A DNA stretch of 64,000 nucleotides, from NCBI GenBank assembly GCA_019749805.1, contig JAIEPH010000018.1, positions 19,110 through 83,109 on the forward strand, in the 5' to 3' direction. This DNA is from Mycobacteriaceae bacterium. GTDB taxonomy: Bacteria > Actinomycetota > Actinomycetes > Mycobacteriales > Mycobacteriaceae. Made by a program: the position numbers and the translations under genes. The notes below the pieces were generated by a model, which searched no databases, was not told where the DNA came from, and worked only from the letters and a program-made list of their open reading frames with translations. Below, piece after piece: positions 7,822-16,427 of the stretch; within the stretch, counting starts at the first letter, position 1, and every line of letters begins with the position of its first letter.

Positions 7822-9087
7822 TTGGACAACTACACCCAAGGTCTGCGATGCCAGGACGTGAACTCGGGTCTCCGCACGTTCGACGCCGCCTCCGCGGTCT
7901 TGACCCCCGTGAAAAAGACCCGACTCATCGGCATGGCCGCAGATCTGGCCGCGCTGATCCGCGATCGGGAATTGATCAGCGACATCTCCGCGCTCGAGGC
8001 GGTGGCAGCCGCCGAACTTGACATCCCCTCCACCTCCTTCGACACGGTCGTCACCGTCCTGGAGGAGGCTGAACTGGTCGAGCTGACCCGCGTCAAGGGT
8101 CAGGTAACCGGCCTGACCAGTGACGTCCCCTACTACCGCGACCTGTACGACACATTGGGGCAGGCATGGCGAGAACGCCGCCCATCACAGCTCGAAGAAG
8201 AGATGCTCGCGGTCATCGACACGCTCGCCCACGGCCCCGTCGCCGCCGAGTCGCTCGCGACAGTGGCCGGCATCGACGATATCGACGCCGTGATAGCCCT
8301 GGGCCGCGATGCGGAACTGATCAAGAGCGTCGCCGGCGTCGACGGAACAATCCTCTACTCGCCCTACACCGCCTTCGAAAATCCCGGTCTGCTGTCATCG
8401 TTGGCCGAGGAGCACGGCAGCGATCGACTGCTTGAGGAGTTTCACGCCTTGCGCAACCACCAGGGCCTTGCTGTTACCGCTGATAAGCACCCCTTGCTTT
8501 ACGACGCGGTCGGCCGTGGCCTGCTCATCGCCCCCTCAGTTGAACTGCCCGGCAACACTGGTCAGCAACAGCCGTTTGCGACGCTGCCCTACACGCTTGA
8601 CCGGGCGCTGCTGGTCGGGGAGAAGCCGGTGCTCGATAAGGCCCTGGCCATCATCGCCTGTATCCGGTGCGGCGAGGAGTTCGGCGGATACTCCAACCTT
8701 CCCGACGCGGTGGTAGCGGTGAACAAACTGCTGCGCGAAGGCGAGCTCAACCCGCACAGTTCGGCTCAGCGGCAGTACCGGTTGATGCGCAACAAGGGCA
8801 TCATCCGATTCGGGCCTGACCCCGTCTCATGGGGATCGTGGGTGGTACCGACGTTGATCGACACGCCCGACAACCGCCGGGCGCTGGAGATCGCCCGTGA
8901 CTTGCTCATGCTGGGTGAGTCGATGAGCGGCCGGCGCGCGGAGTCAGCACAGGACCTGCTGTCGAGCGATGCCCGTTACCTGACCCCGCTGAAAACAGTC
9001 AAGGCCGCCCGCCCACGCCTGGAGTACTCCGACCCGGAATTCGCCAAGCTTGTCGCCGCCGTCATGGGGTACGGGACAACCGCATGA
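7822..9087 (+). CDS. Unknown protein with winged-helix-like repeats, first gene of operon
   Basis: 421 residues from the TTG at 7822, selected because GGAGGTGA lies directly upstream; the open frame continues back to 7456 over the neighbour's coding region and is not credible there. The protein is all soluble. Segments at about 30-95 and 130-185 each look like a winged helix (for example ISALEAVAAAELDIPSTSFD; VAAESLATVAGIDDIDAVI). A C-terminal region carries a CIRCGEEFGGY motif. No catalytic motif recognised. Its stop overlaps the next start by four bases (ATGA), so the two are translationally coupled. Possible DNA-recognition subunit of a three-gene system. Confidence 0.65.
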   Translation: MDNYTQGLRCQDVNSGLRTFDAASAVLTPVKKTRLIGMAADLAALIRDRELISDISALEAVAAAELDIPSTSFDTVVTVLEEAELVELTRVKGQVTGLTSDVPYYRDLYDTLGQAWRERRPSQLEEEMLAVIDTLAHGPVAAESLATVAGIDDIDAVIALGRDAELIKSVAGVDGTILYSPYTAFENPGLLSSLAEEHGSDRLLEEFHALRNHQGLAVTADKHPLLYDAVGRGLLIAPSVELPGNTGQQQPFATLPYTLDRALLVGEKPVLDKALAIIACIRCGEEFGGYSNLPDAVVAVNKLLREGELNPHSSAQRQYRLMRNKGIIRFGPDPVSWGSWVVPTLIDTPDNRRALEIARDLLMLGESMSGRRAESAQDLLSSDARYLTPLKTVKAARPRLEYSDPEFAKLVAAVMGYGTTA

Positions 9088-10478
9088 CAGACACGCCTTC
9101 GCCCACCCCCCGGGGCCAACAGACCCGCCCGTCCCGCGAAAAAAGGCGCGCTGGGCCTGATCGAGCGGCATCAGCAGCCGACCGCACACCGACCGGCCGC
9201 GGCACCGACAAGGACCTCGCACTCAAGGTGGCCATTCGCAGATTGCTCTGGCGAATGGGCTGCTCGACGCGCCTCGACGTTCGACTGCGCGCCTACGTTC
9301 CGGCGCGAGCCGGGAAAGCGCCCGCGCAAGACCTCACCGACCTCGACGTCCTCGGGATCGGGTTCACTCCGGCCGGGCAGCTACACACGACCTTCGCCGA
9401 CTGCCGCTCCACCGAAGGGCGCGCCCTGGAACGCATGTTCTGGGTACGCGGGGTCGCCGACTTCGTCAACGCGAACGACGCGTTCCTTGTGCGCGCCCAC
9501 GACGTCCCTCCCGCCGTACGGACTCTGGCGAGCCGGCTTGCCATCGGCGTGCTCACCCCTGGGGACTTTGCCGCCATGGAAGCCACCTTCCCAACCGAGT
9601 TGAATTTGACCGACGGACCGCTGGGCTGCCTGTTCAACCGCGACACAGCCGCCGCCCACCTCGACGCGCACAACGACGCGGACCGCAAACTCCGCAGACT
9701 GCTCAACTATCTCGAATTCGACTACTGGATCTACGACCAACACCGCAACATGACTCAGCTCGTCGCCCACCTGAGCGACGTTGTCGCAGTGCTTGACCCG
9801 TCCAATCGAGGACACCGCACCCTGTTCTACGACTGCGTCTGGCACTACGCCCTGAGCGCCGCCCACGCAGCCGGATTCGTGCGCAGCACCCGGATGGGCT
9901 CCGTGCCGACAGCGGTCGAGACCTACGTGGCAGGCGGCGAACTCGCGCTACGCGAGAAAGCCGGCCTGGCGAAGGCTCTTGAATCAGCCGGCTGGCCTGT
10001 CTCGAGCAGCATTGTGCAGCCGCCCTACATGCAGTCAATGACCGAATTGGTCAACCGATACCTGATACGGCCCACCGAAACCGCGGACGTCTTGCGATAT
10101 GCCGAATACCTCGCCGTCTCGGAAGTCAACCGTGTCGAGGCAACGGTCGCGACCGCCTTCGGCTCACAGACCAGAGCCATAGCAGCAAAACTTCTCGCCG
10201 ACACCTGCGGGTTCCTCGTAACCGCCGCCGGACTGCGCCCGGACTTCCGTACTCACGCGAGAGAACGCGTCGTCGTCGACCTGACCGGTGGTCACGCAGC
10301 CGCACCTGCCGACATCGCCGCCGGAGTTTCAGCGGCAAGCGGTGCGACAAACGACGACTCTGCGCCTGCTCGCCGGCCTCCCGACGTTGCGCCAGAGAGC
10401 GACCCAGCGCCAGGTGTGAATCCGACCGACACCACCGCTACGCAGGCAGCCGACGACGAACTTCCTTTCACGTCGTAG
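9084..10478 (+). CDS. Unknown protein, weak PD-(D/E)XK-like motif, second gene of operon
   Basis: 464 residues. A basic disordered N-terminus (1-40) leads to a domain at about 42-130. There, LTDLDVLGIGFT...HTTFADCRS followed by ERMFWVRGVADF resembles the beta-strand D..(E/D)xK core of restriction-like nucleases, with the last acidic-x-Lys replaced by DCR. This is suggestive only. The middle (130-390) is helical, and the end is a Pro/Ala/Asp-rich tail finishing in DDELPFTS, similar to the acidic tails of ssDNA-binding-type proteins. Coupled to the upstream gene by a four-base overlap. Not recognised; a nuclease or DNA-binding role is a guess from the motif and the divergent partner. Confidence 0.6.
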   Translation: MTDTPSPTPRGQQTRPSREKRRAGPDRAASAADRTPTGRGTDKDLALKVAIRRLLWRMGCSTRLDVRLRAYVPARAGKAPAQDLTDLDVLGIGFTPAGQLHTTFADCRSTEGRALERMFWVRGVADFVNANDAFLVRAHDVPPAVRTLASRLAIGVLTPGDFAAMEATFPTELNLTDGPLGCLFNRDTAAAHLDAHNDADRKLRRLLNYLEFDYWIYDQHRNMTQLVAHLSDVVAVLDPSNRGHRTLFYDCVWHYALSAAHAAGFVRSTRMGSVPTAVETYVAGGELALREKAGLAKALESAGWPVSSSIVQPPYMQSMTELVNRYLIRPTETADVLRYAEYLAVSEVNRVEATVATAFGSQTRAIAAKLLADTCGFLVTAAGLRPDFRTHARERVVVDLTGGHAAAPADIAAGVSAASGATNDDSAPARRPPDVAPESDPAPGVNPTDTTATQAADDELPFTS

Positions 10479-11025
10479 GCATCAGTGCGCACAACGTCAT
10501 CATCTGCGTCATGCATAACCGCTGATATTCACCAATCTGGGCGGCCACCCCTCCCCTATAGCAGTCGGCCGCCACGCCACCAATGTCAGGAAAGGCGGCA
10601 CGTCTACCGCGTCGCGCCGGTCGCGCTAGACAACGCGCAGGACCTCCGCCGGAATGGTATCGGCAGCCCAGTGCTGAGCGAGGGCCCGAATTCTCGTCTG
10701 CCATTCTTAGCACTTGTACTTCTGTCGAATCATGTTGTCTACAAGGCGTTTCAGCCCTCATGAATAATCTCTATTACCGGTAAAACTGCTGCGTATCCAT
10801 TATCATGTTGTCGCACAATACATCTCACCCACAACGGAGAATTGGTCACGCCGGGCAAGCAAGTGAAAACCGCCGCCAACTGGCCCTCCGCCATGGGTGC
10901 CCGTTCGGCATGGTCAATGGCGAGTTGCGGTGGTTGCGTCGCAGGTCGAGCACGTGTCGATCACGGTTGTGTGAGGGCGCGTGTCCTTGGGAAACGGGAG
11001 CCCTCACTTGCCGCAGCCTGGCGCT
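10479..11025. other. Intergenic region, about 550 bp
   Basis: No gene supported. It contains a perfect 10-bp palindrome TTACCGGTAA at 10774-10783 within a locally AT-rich stretch (10730-10830) that may hold a promoter. The short frames here have no ribosome sites and no protein-like composition. Confidence 0.5.
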
Positions 11026-11268
11026 ATGGCCGATGCCTCGAACGTGCGGCACGACACCATCGTGGTGCCCAAGACGATGAGCCCGGCCCAAGTACGGGCG
11101 CTGGCGGAGCGGAAGGCTCAGGCTCAAGTCGGCGACGATGACATGGTCGCCTTTTTGCATCTCCACGGATCACGGCCGGTCGGCGGTGAGCATGGCACCG
11201 AGGTCGAGTGGCGTTTCAGCTACCAGGTGATACCGCCTGGCAGCCCCGCTGCTGATACGGCCGGCTGA
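11026..11268 (+). CDS. Small hypothetical protein
   Basis: 80 residues from ATG 11026 (a GTG at 10981 would add 15 poorly protein-like residues). Amphipathic helix at about 18-35 (TMSPAQVRALAERKAQAQ), then a beta-rich half (DDMVAFLHLHG...TEVEWRFSYQVI). No known family. Lies upstream of a frame-disrupted small gene on the same strand. Confidence 0.5.
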   Translation: MADASNVRHDTIVVPKTMSPAQVRALAERKAQAQVGDDDMVAFLHLHGSRPVGGEHGTEVEWRFSYQVIPPGSPAADTAG

Positions 11269-11279
11269 CCGGAGCGGCG

Positions 11280-11749
11280 GTGCGTCGTGGAGGGTGGTGT
11301 CGCCTCTGGCGTTATAGCGCTTCACTGCCGAATGACCCACGCGACCGCCCCCTCACCAACGACGAACACGCCATCATCGACGAGATCCTCGGCCATGTGA
11401 CCCGCCATACTGACGCCTTCGATGACCCATCACCGCACGACGTTGTCGCTGTGCGTTTTCTCGACCGCGACGAGGCCGACGACACGTGTGGGAGGCCGCT
11501 CCGATCAGCTCAGGCCGCTGGCTCATCCGCGGCCTGCCCTGGTGGACTTTCGCCACCGAGGAACTCGAATTCCTCGACCACCACCACGGCGCCGACACCC
11601 GTCGCACCGGCCTCCTCGCCGAGTTCACCGCCGCGTGCGACAAGTGGGACCGCATCCTCGAAGACGACCTGGCCGGCAACGAAGCTGAGCACGAGGCCGC
11701 CATCAGAATCGTGGCCATCGCGCGCAGTCTCATCCCCACCCTGACCTAA
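11280..11749 (+). pseudogene. Frame-disrupted small hypothetical gene
   Basis: Two adjacent pieces read as one protein split between frames. The 5' piece (about 11325-11485) encodes DPRDRPLTNDEHAIIDEILG...VRFLDRDEADD; the 3' piece, two bases out of frame from about 11486, encodes WEAAPISSGRWLIRGLPWW...LIPTLT and ends at 11749. After the join each original frame becomes low-complexity Arg/Pro/Ser sequence. Removing the TG within ACGTGTGGG near 11487 would restore one frame of roughly 140 residues. Real inactivation, a sequencing error, or two overlapping genes (GTG at 11486) are all possible. No function recognised. Confidence 0.5.
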
Positions 11750-12150
11750 CCCGTCCACTTCAGGGCGCGTTCCCGCAACGCGCCGCCGCATATCAGGCCC
11801 CGTCGCAGTCGCCCGGACCCCGTGGACACCGCCATCGATTCACGACGAAGCCGCGCCAGCACCTACTTGCCCGCCGCCGTCGCGCTCAATGCGAAATCGG
11901 TGACATCGACAGCCGGGGGTCAATGCCGCGGCGATGTAGCGCAGCAACGCCGTCGACTCCTCCGACTACCCCGGGAACGGCGGCACGACTGGCAGCCCAG
12001 TGCCTGTGGATAGACCACGCCCGGTCAACGCAAAGCGCCGGTGGCCCAGGCGATCACACCGAATCACTTGACCAGACGTGTTGCCTATCGTCTACATCAT
12101 GGTGTAGACTATAGACAACATCACTGCTTGTTTCAGCAAAGGAGAATCCG
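11750..12150. other. Intergenic region, about 400 bp, ending in a palindromic promoter
   Basis: No gene supported in 11750-12080. The last 70 bp hold the long inverted repeat listed separately and the ribosome binding site (AAAGGAG) of the next gene. Confidence 0.5.
12081..12118. promoter_or_regulatory. 38-bp near-perfect inverted repeat in a promoter position
   Basis: Inner arms GTCTACA (12090-12096) and TGTAGAC (12103-12109) are perfect around a 6-base centre. The dyad continues outward with TTGCCTAT (12081-12088) against ATAGACAA (12111-12118), one mismatch, after one unpaired position. It overlaps a possible -35 TTGCCT and -10 TAGACT with 18-bp spacing, about 35 bp before the ribosome site of 12151-12498. 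Operator for a dimeric or tetrameric repressor is the simplest reading; a hairpin in the leader is the alternative. Confidence 0.65.
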
Positions 12151-12498
12151 ATGAGTGACCGGCCTGAACCCACCGGCCAGGAGTCAACACCCTCGTCCAC
12201 TGTCATCGAAATCGACGCCGGGGCCGGCGTTCCCGTCACGTTCGACCTCGGCAGGCCCAACGAATACGGCGACTACGACGAAGCCGCATACGATGGCAAC
12301 CTCTACCTGAGCATCAACGGGCGCCTGTACGGGTCGATCTACGTCCGACACGACGCCGCCGCCGACCACCCCACCATCACTCTCGGCCAGTACGACCCGG
12401 CGACGCAGCAGTGGGAGCCACGCACCGAGATCGGCCCCGAAGTCTGCGGCGACGAGGCGTCGACTACGGGAGCCACCGATGCGGCGGTGACCCGATGA
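12151..12498 (+). CDS. Small acidic hypothetical protein, coupled to the C5 methyltransferase
   Basis: 115 residues after AAAGGAG at good spacing. Strongly acidic, beta-rich core (STVIEIDAGAGVPVTFDLG...NLYLSINGRLYGSIYVR). No family recognised. Its TGA overlaps the ATG of the methyltransferase gene (ATGA at 12495), so the two are one operon downstream of the long inverted repeat. The position suggests an accessory or regulator of the methyltransferase, but nothing in the sequence proves it. Confidence 0.75.
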   Translation: MSDRPEPTGQESTPSSTVIEIDAGAGVPVTFDLGRPNEYGDYDEAAYDGNLYLSINGRLYGSIYVRHDAAADHPTITLGQYDPATQQWEPRTEIGPEVCGDEASTTGATDAAVTR

Positions 12499-14450
12499 CC
12501 GCCACGGCGGAGCACCGGCCCGCGGTTCAGCAGCGCCGGTTCGCACACGACGACCTGATCGCAGTCGACCTGTTCTCGGGCTTCGGCGGCCTCACCGAAG
12601 GCATCAAACGGGCTGGGTTCACCACGATCATGGCGGCCAACCACAACCGGTACAAGGTCGAGGTGCACGAGGCCAACCACCCCGAGGCCGAGCACTGGAT
12701 CGCCGACCTGGTCGACCGCGAGGCCTCTGACTATCACTCCGCACGTGATCTGCCGCCCGCTGACCTCCTCTGCGCTGGGGTGAGCTGTGTGAACCACTCG
12801 CCGGCGAACACCATGAAGGCCTATGAGCAGGGTCTGTCGCTGTTCGATCTCGAAGATCCGGAGTTCGACGCGCGAGTCACGCGGTCCGAACGTGACCGGG
12901 CCACGGCCAACTGCGTACTGCACTACGCCGCACAGCACCATCCACGACTGATCCTCGTCGAGTGCACCACCGAACTCGCTTCGTGGGGTCCGGCGATCCC
13001 CGGCAAGTTGAAAGTCGGTGATGGGTCCACGTATCGGTGGTGGCTCAAGCAGTTCGAAAACCTTGGGTATAAGTATCGGGTCCTGTATCTGAACTCGATG
13101 TTCTTCGGTGTGCCGCAATCACGAGACAGGCTGTACGTCGCTTTCTGGGACCGGCGGCTGCCTACCCCCGACTTTCAGCACCGACCACCATCCTGGTGCA
13201 GCTCCTGCGACCGCCTCATCGAGGCACGGTGGACCTGGCGCACCGGAGTGCCCGCGACCGGGTCGGTTCGCTACGGCAAACAGTACGAATACCGCTGCCC
13301 GTCCTGCCGGGGCATCGTCGTGCCGCCGATGACACCATCGCTGGCAGCGCTTGATCTGACCGACCTTGGCACCCGCATCGGCGACCGGAAAAAGCCGCTC
13401 GCCCCGGCGACCATGGCCCGCGCCGAGCGCTGCCGCCAACGGTTCGCCAAGTTCCCCGCGGTGCTCATGCCGGCCAAGGCGGTGCACGGGTCTGAGCGGC
13501 ATCCCTGGCAGCCGATGGCCACGCAGACCAGCCAGCAAGAGACCGCGATCTTGTCCACTGGCGCAGTGTTGGCCGCTGCGGGAAACACCTACGAACGGCC
13601 CGGATCGACCTGCCGCAGCAGGGATCTCGGCCAACCCCTGTGGGCGCAGACGGCCACCAACACCACCGGCCTCTTGACGCCCCCAGTCGCGATCACCGGA
13701 CAGACACTGGCCGCGCACCGTCACAACGGCGACGGCAAGCACATCACCCAGCCGATGGACACCGTCACGAGCACACACGAAAAGGCGGTGCTTCTCGCAG
13801 TCGACAACTTTCAGGGCGCTCCGCGGGGAGCTGACGAGCCACTGCCAACGCAGGTCGGCTCCGAGACGCTCGGTGTGGTGTCATCTGGGGTGGTTCCGTT
13901 CCGGAAGAACACGGTGCCCACCACACACGCCGAAGCGATGCCGACCGTCACCAGTGACCAGATCCCCGGGGTCCTGACCGCAGCCGGTGTGATCAAGAAC
14001 AACGGTTCGATCGACGAGGCGAAGTACCGCGCGCATCCGGCCAGCGACCCGCTGGGCACGATCGTGGGTTCGGCTGTCACGCAAGGGATGCTGTTCTCGG
14101 GCTGGTACAAGCAGAACGGCAGCCAGGGCACCGAGACGGCGCCGCATCCGGTGACTGACCCGTTCGGCACCCTCACCTCACGCGACACGACGGCCCTGCT
14201 CACCGCCCAGTGGCACTCCATGCTGGCCGAGTTGAAGCTGGAGGACTGCTACTTCCGCATGATGGCCGCCCACGAGATCGGCCGAGGCTGCGGCTTCGAC
14301 GTCGATTTCGCCGACTACAGCGGCACCTTCATCGTTTGGGGAAGCGCCCGCAATCAGGTCGACGGCTACGGCAACGCCGTATCCCCGCAGGTCGGAGAGT
14401 GGATCGGCACGCGCTTGCGCGCCGCTCTCCACAGCGAGGCCGCCGCGTGA
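12495..14450 (+). CDS. DNA cytosine-C5 methyltransferase with unusual motifs
   Basis: 651 residues; start at the ATG overlapping the previous stop. Motif I (DLFSGFGGLTEGIKRAGF, about 24-41) is clear. The catalytic PCQ motif is replaced by GVSCVNHSP with Cys98 as presumptive nucleophile. Motif VI ENV is replaced by ECT (Glu156), and motif VIII is QSRDR (about 208-212). A Cys4 zinc-ribbon-like insert (CSSC at 235-238, CPSC at 268-271) and a long region of repeated T-S-x-(D/E)-x-P-(L/M)-x-T-like segments (about 350-570) separate these from the C-terminal motifs IX-X (CYFRMMAAHEIGRGCGF...GYGNAVSPQVGEWIG). No restriction partner is adjacent, so it looks like a solitary, phage-type modification enzyme. 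Confidence 0.9.
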   Translation: MTATAEHRPAVQQRRFAHDDLIAVDLFSGFGGLTEGIKRAGFTTIMAANHNRYKVEVHEANHPEAEHWIADLVDREASDYHSARDLPPADLLCAGVSCVNHSPANTMKAYEQGLSLFDLEDPEFDARVTRSERDRATANCVLHYAAQHHPRLILVECTTELASWGPAIPGKLKVGDGSTYRWWLKQFENLGYKYRVLYLNSMFFGVPQSRDRLYVAFWDRRLPTPDFQHRPPSWCSSCDRLIEARWTWRTGVPATGSVRYGKQYEYRCPSCRGIVVPPMTPSLAALDLTDLGTRIGDRKKPLAPATMARAERCRQRFAKFPAVLMPAKAVHGSERHPWQPMATQTSQQETAILSTGAVLAAAGNTYERPGSTCRSRDLGQPLWAQTATNTTGLLTPPVAITGQTLAAHRHNGDGKHITQPMDTVTSTHEKAVLLAVDNFQGAPRGADEPLPTQVGSETLGVVSSGVVPFRKNTVPTTHAEAMPTVTSDQIPGVLTAAGVIKNNGSIDEAKYRAHPASDPLGTIVGSAVTQGMLFSGWYKQNGSQGTETAPHPVTDPFGTLTSRDTTALLTAQWHSMLAELKLEDCYFRMMAAHEIGRGCGFDVDFADYSGTFIVWGSARNQVDGYGNAVSPQVGEWIGTRLRAALHSEAAA

Positions 14451-14614
14451 CACCGCGATGCGCGCCGGTACCTCCACCGCTACGCCAGATCGAATTGGCG
14501 CATCTGAACGAAGCTGCTGATGAATCGCCGCCGCAGACAGGCCAACGTGCGGCGATGCCGCCCGCCCCGCCTTTGCGGCGGGGATGGCCGCCTGGCGGCG
14601 GCCGGAATCCGTAG
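14447..14614 (+). CDS. Possible 55-residue protein overlapping the methyltransferase stop
   Basis: A GTG at 14447 overlaps the preceding TGA (GTGA), giving a 55-codon frame. The N-terminal half (PPLRQIELAHLNEAADES) could be a helix; the rest is Pro/Gly/Arg-rich. No ribosome site beyond the overlap. Weak candidate. Confidence 0.25.
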   Translation: MTPRCAPVPPPLRQIELAHLNEAADESPPQTGQRAAMPPAPPLRRGWPPGGGRNP

Positions 14615-14895
14615 CCCCTCACCCCTTTTGCCTGTCAGCGGGGGTGCAGCCTAATCGGCCGGGGGCCCGACCGGTCAAGCCACGTGCGCGGCGCGCTGCG
14701 CCGGCCAGGTGACGTTTGCGGCCCTACGGAAGCTCGCCGACAGGCAGCGCTGACGCGCCCGGCGAGCCCGGGCCGCAAACCCGGCTCCGCGCGCCGCGCA
14801 CTCTGCGGGCTTGACCGCCCACCCTCAGCCGATTCGCCCGCACCCAGCGCTGAGCTGGCGCACCAATCACCGCACCACACAAACAGGAGAACACC

Positions 14896-15217
14896 ATGAC
14901 CATCACCGCCCTGGCCCCACACGCCCCGGCCACCATCGCAGCACCGACCACCTACCCGCACAGCCGCACCGCGCAGCCGACGCCGCTGAGCGCCACCCAT
15001 TCGCTGGCCATGGCGCGCGCGGACATCCCACCACGCGATCGCCGCCGGCGAAGATCACCACCGCGCCTTGGCTTTCGCGCTGTCCGCCCGCGACAACGCC
15101 GCCGCAGTACTCACCCACCAAGGCGCCGCAGCCGCCGAACTGCAAGATGCCAGCCACTACTTCGCCGAAGCCGAGGCCATCATCGCCCACCACGGCACCG
15201 ACCCCGACGTGGCCTGA
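14896..15217 (+). pseudogene. Frame-disrupted small gene
   Basis: Starts after a good CAGGAGA site with MTITALAPHAPATIAA and reads sensibly to about 15025. The protein-like continuation (HAIAAGEDHHRALAFALS...YFAEAEAIIAHHGTDPDVA, stop at 15215-15217) is in another frame. The interval is one base too long for an open frame, so a single-base insertion near 15020-15035, within GCGCGCGCGGACATCCC, explains it. Without it the product would be about 106 residues with an alanine-rich helical C-terminus. Function unknown. A sequencing error is possible. Confidence 0.5.
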
Positions 15218-15837
15218 ACCCGCCACCCCAGGGGCCCGGTCGCCCACCGCCGGGTGGTCGGGCCTCTCTTTTCCGTCTCGGGCCACCCGTTCCGCCGCGA
15301 CGACACGCAGAAACCCCCAATTCACGCGCCACCGTCGCCGCTTCTTGTACAGAACGCCATTTGCTGTAGTGACGTCAGCAGCCCAAGTCGCCTTTTTCAT
15401 CAGCGGGCCCGATGCCCCTCCCGCTACAATCCCCGAACACGATCTCGAACCTCGGAAAACCGGCCAATTTCATAGGAAGCGCGTCGGTAAAACCGCCACT
15501 ATCCGAGGAACTGAAATTCGCGATCATCACGGTTCGGTCTTGCCCATCCGGTCTTGCACAGCTGCGCATGCAGCATGACCAGGTCGGACGGAGCCTCTCC
15601 GGTCCTCGATCTGACACGCGTCGGGCACATTCCCAGTAGCGAAATCGGCATAGAAGAGGGTGGGAATCGCCAATGAGGGCACCTGGAGTAAGCGCGAATT
15701 AACAATGCAATCAGAACCCCGAATAGAAAGGCAAAATATGTCTGAGAACTTCGTAAAAAGAATTGCTATAATCGGATATAGGCACTATCATTAATGGTAG
15801 CGATAAACGCCGGGCGCACTATTTCTTGGAGGCGATC
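15218..15837. other. Intergenic region, about 620 bp, AT-rich towards its end
   Basis: No gene supported. From about 15640 the base composition becomes markedly AT-rich for this window. It includes TATAAT at 15767-15772 (a strong -10) and an imperfect palindrome CTATCATTAATGGTAG at 15785-15800, some 40 bp before nrdH. This is likely the nrdH promoter with an operator. Confidence 0.5.
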
Positions 15838-16071
15838 ATGAGCACGATTATCTACACCAAGCCCGCTTGCGTGCAGTGCACCGCGACCAAACGCGAATTC
15901 GACAAATTGGGACTGGAATACGACGTAGTGGACATTACGGCCGACTCCAGCGCGCGCGATCTGGTGCTGAGCATGGGCTACCTGAGCGCACCGGTCGTGG
16001 TGAGCCCAGGCGGGCACTGGTCGGGATTTCGGCCCGACCGGATCAAAGGCCTGGCCAACCAGGCAGCCTGA
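15838..16071 (+). CDS. nrdH: NrdH-type glutaredoxin-like thioredoxin
   Basis: 77 residues, standard NrdH length; ATG at 15838 preceded by GGAGGCG. The redox motif CVQCTATK (from residue 11) is the NrdH signature, and the C-terminal WSGFRPDRI matches the family's W-S-G-F-R-P-D-x-I motif. NrdH donates electrons to class Ib ribonucleotide reductase (NrdEF). No nrdI, nrdE or nrdF is in the window. A solitary plasmid or phage nrdH probably supplements host dNTP synthesis during replication or transfer. Upstream AT-rich promoter with a palindrome; the next gene starts 14 bases after the stop. Confidence 0.95.
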   Translation: MSTIIYTKPACVQCTATKREFDKLGLEYDVVDITADSSARDLVLSMGYLSAPVVVSPGGHWSGFRPDRIKGLANQAA

Positions 16072-16085
16072 AAGGACATCCAACA

Positions 16086-16352
16086 ATGAGCTACACGGCG
16101 ACCATTACCGACCCACACGACGCCGACGCTATGCCGATGTGGGAGTCCTTCGATCACACCGACCTCGACGACGCTCTGCGGGCCGCGCAAACCTACATTC
16201 ACGCGACACAGCCGGGCGACCGCATCGTCGACGAAGGAGACGGCGTCTACGCGATCTGGACCGGCCCTGCTCCCTCGACACGCGTCGCCACCCTCGTCAT
16301 CGCACCAACTGACAATCACCACGCCCAGGCGCTGCCGCAGGCAGGTGCATAA
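16086..16352 (+). CDS. Small hypothetical protein downstream of nrdH
   Basis: 88 residues, ATG 16086, AAAGGA upstream. Looks like a compact alpha/beta protein (WESFDHTDLDDALRAAQTYI then DGVYAIWTGP). Co-oriented with nrdH at 14-bp spacing, so likely in its operon. No family known to me; similar small proteins are common in actinophages. Confidence 0.7.
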   Translation: MSYTATITDPHDADAMPMWESFDHTDLDDALRAAQTYIHATQPGDRIVDEGDGVYAIWTGPAPSTRVATLVIAPTDNHHAQALPQAGA

Positions 16353-16427
16353 CCCGATGAACATCGCGCCTTCGAACATCGCCGCGGCGCCAGCCACCCT
16401 CCCCCTCACCGTCAGCGCGGTGTCGGC

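Noticed and set aside
14600..14830. Inverted GC-rich segments as terminators after the methyltransferase
   Set aside because: Complementary stretches exist but GC content makes them common, and no U-tract follows.
15375..15705. Short minus-strand frames in the gap before nrdH
   Set aside because: No ribosome site, no motif, and they overlap each other; composition changes to AT-rich midway.
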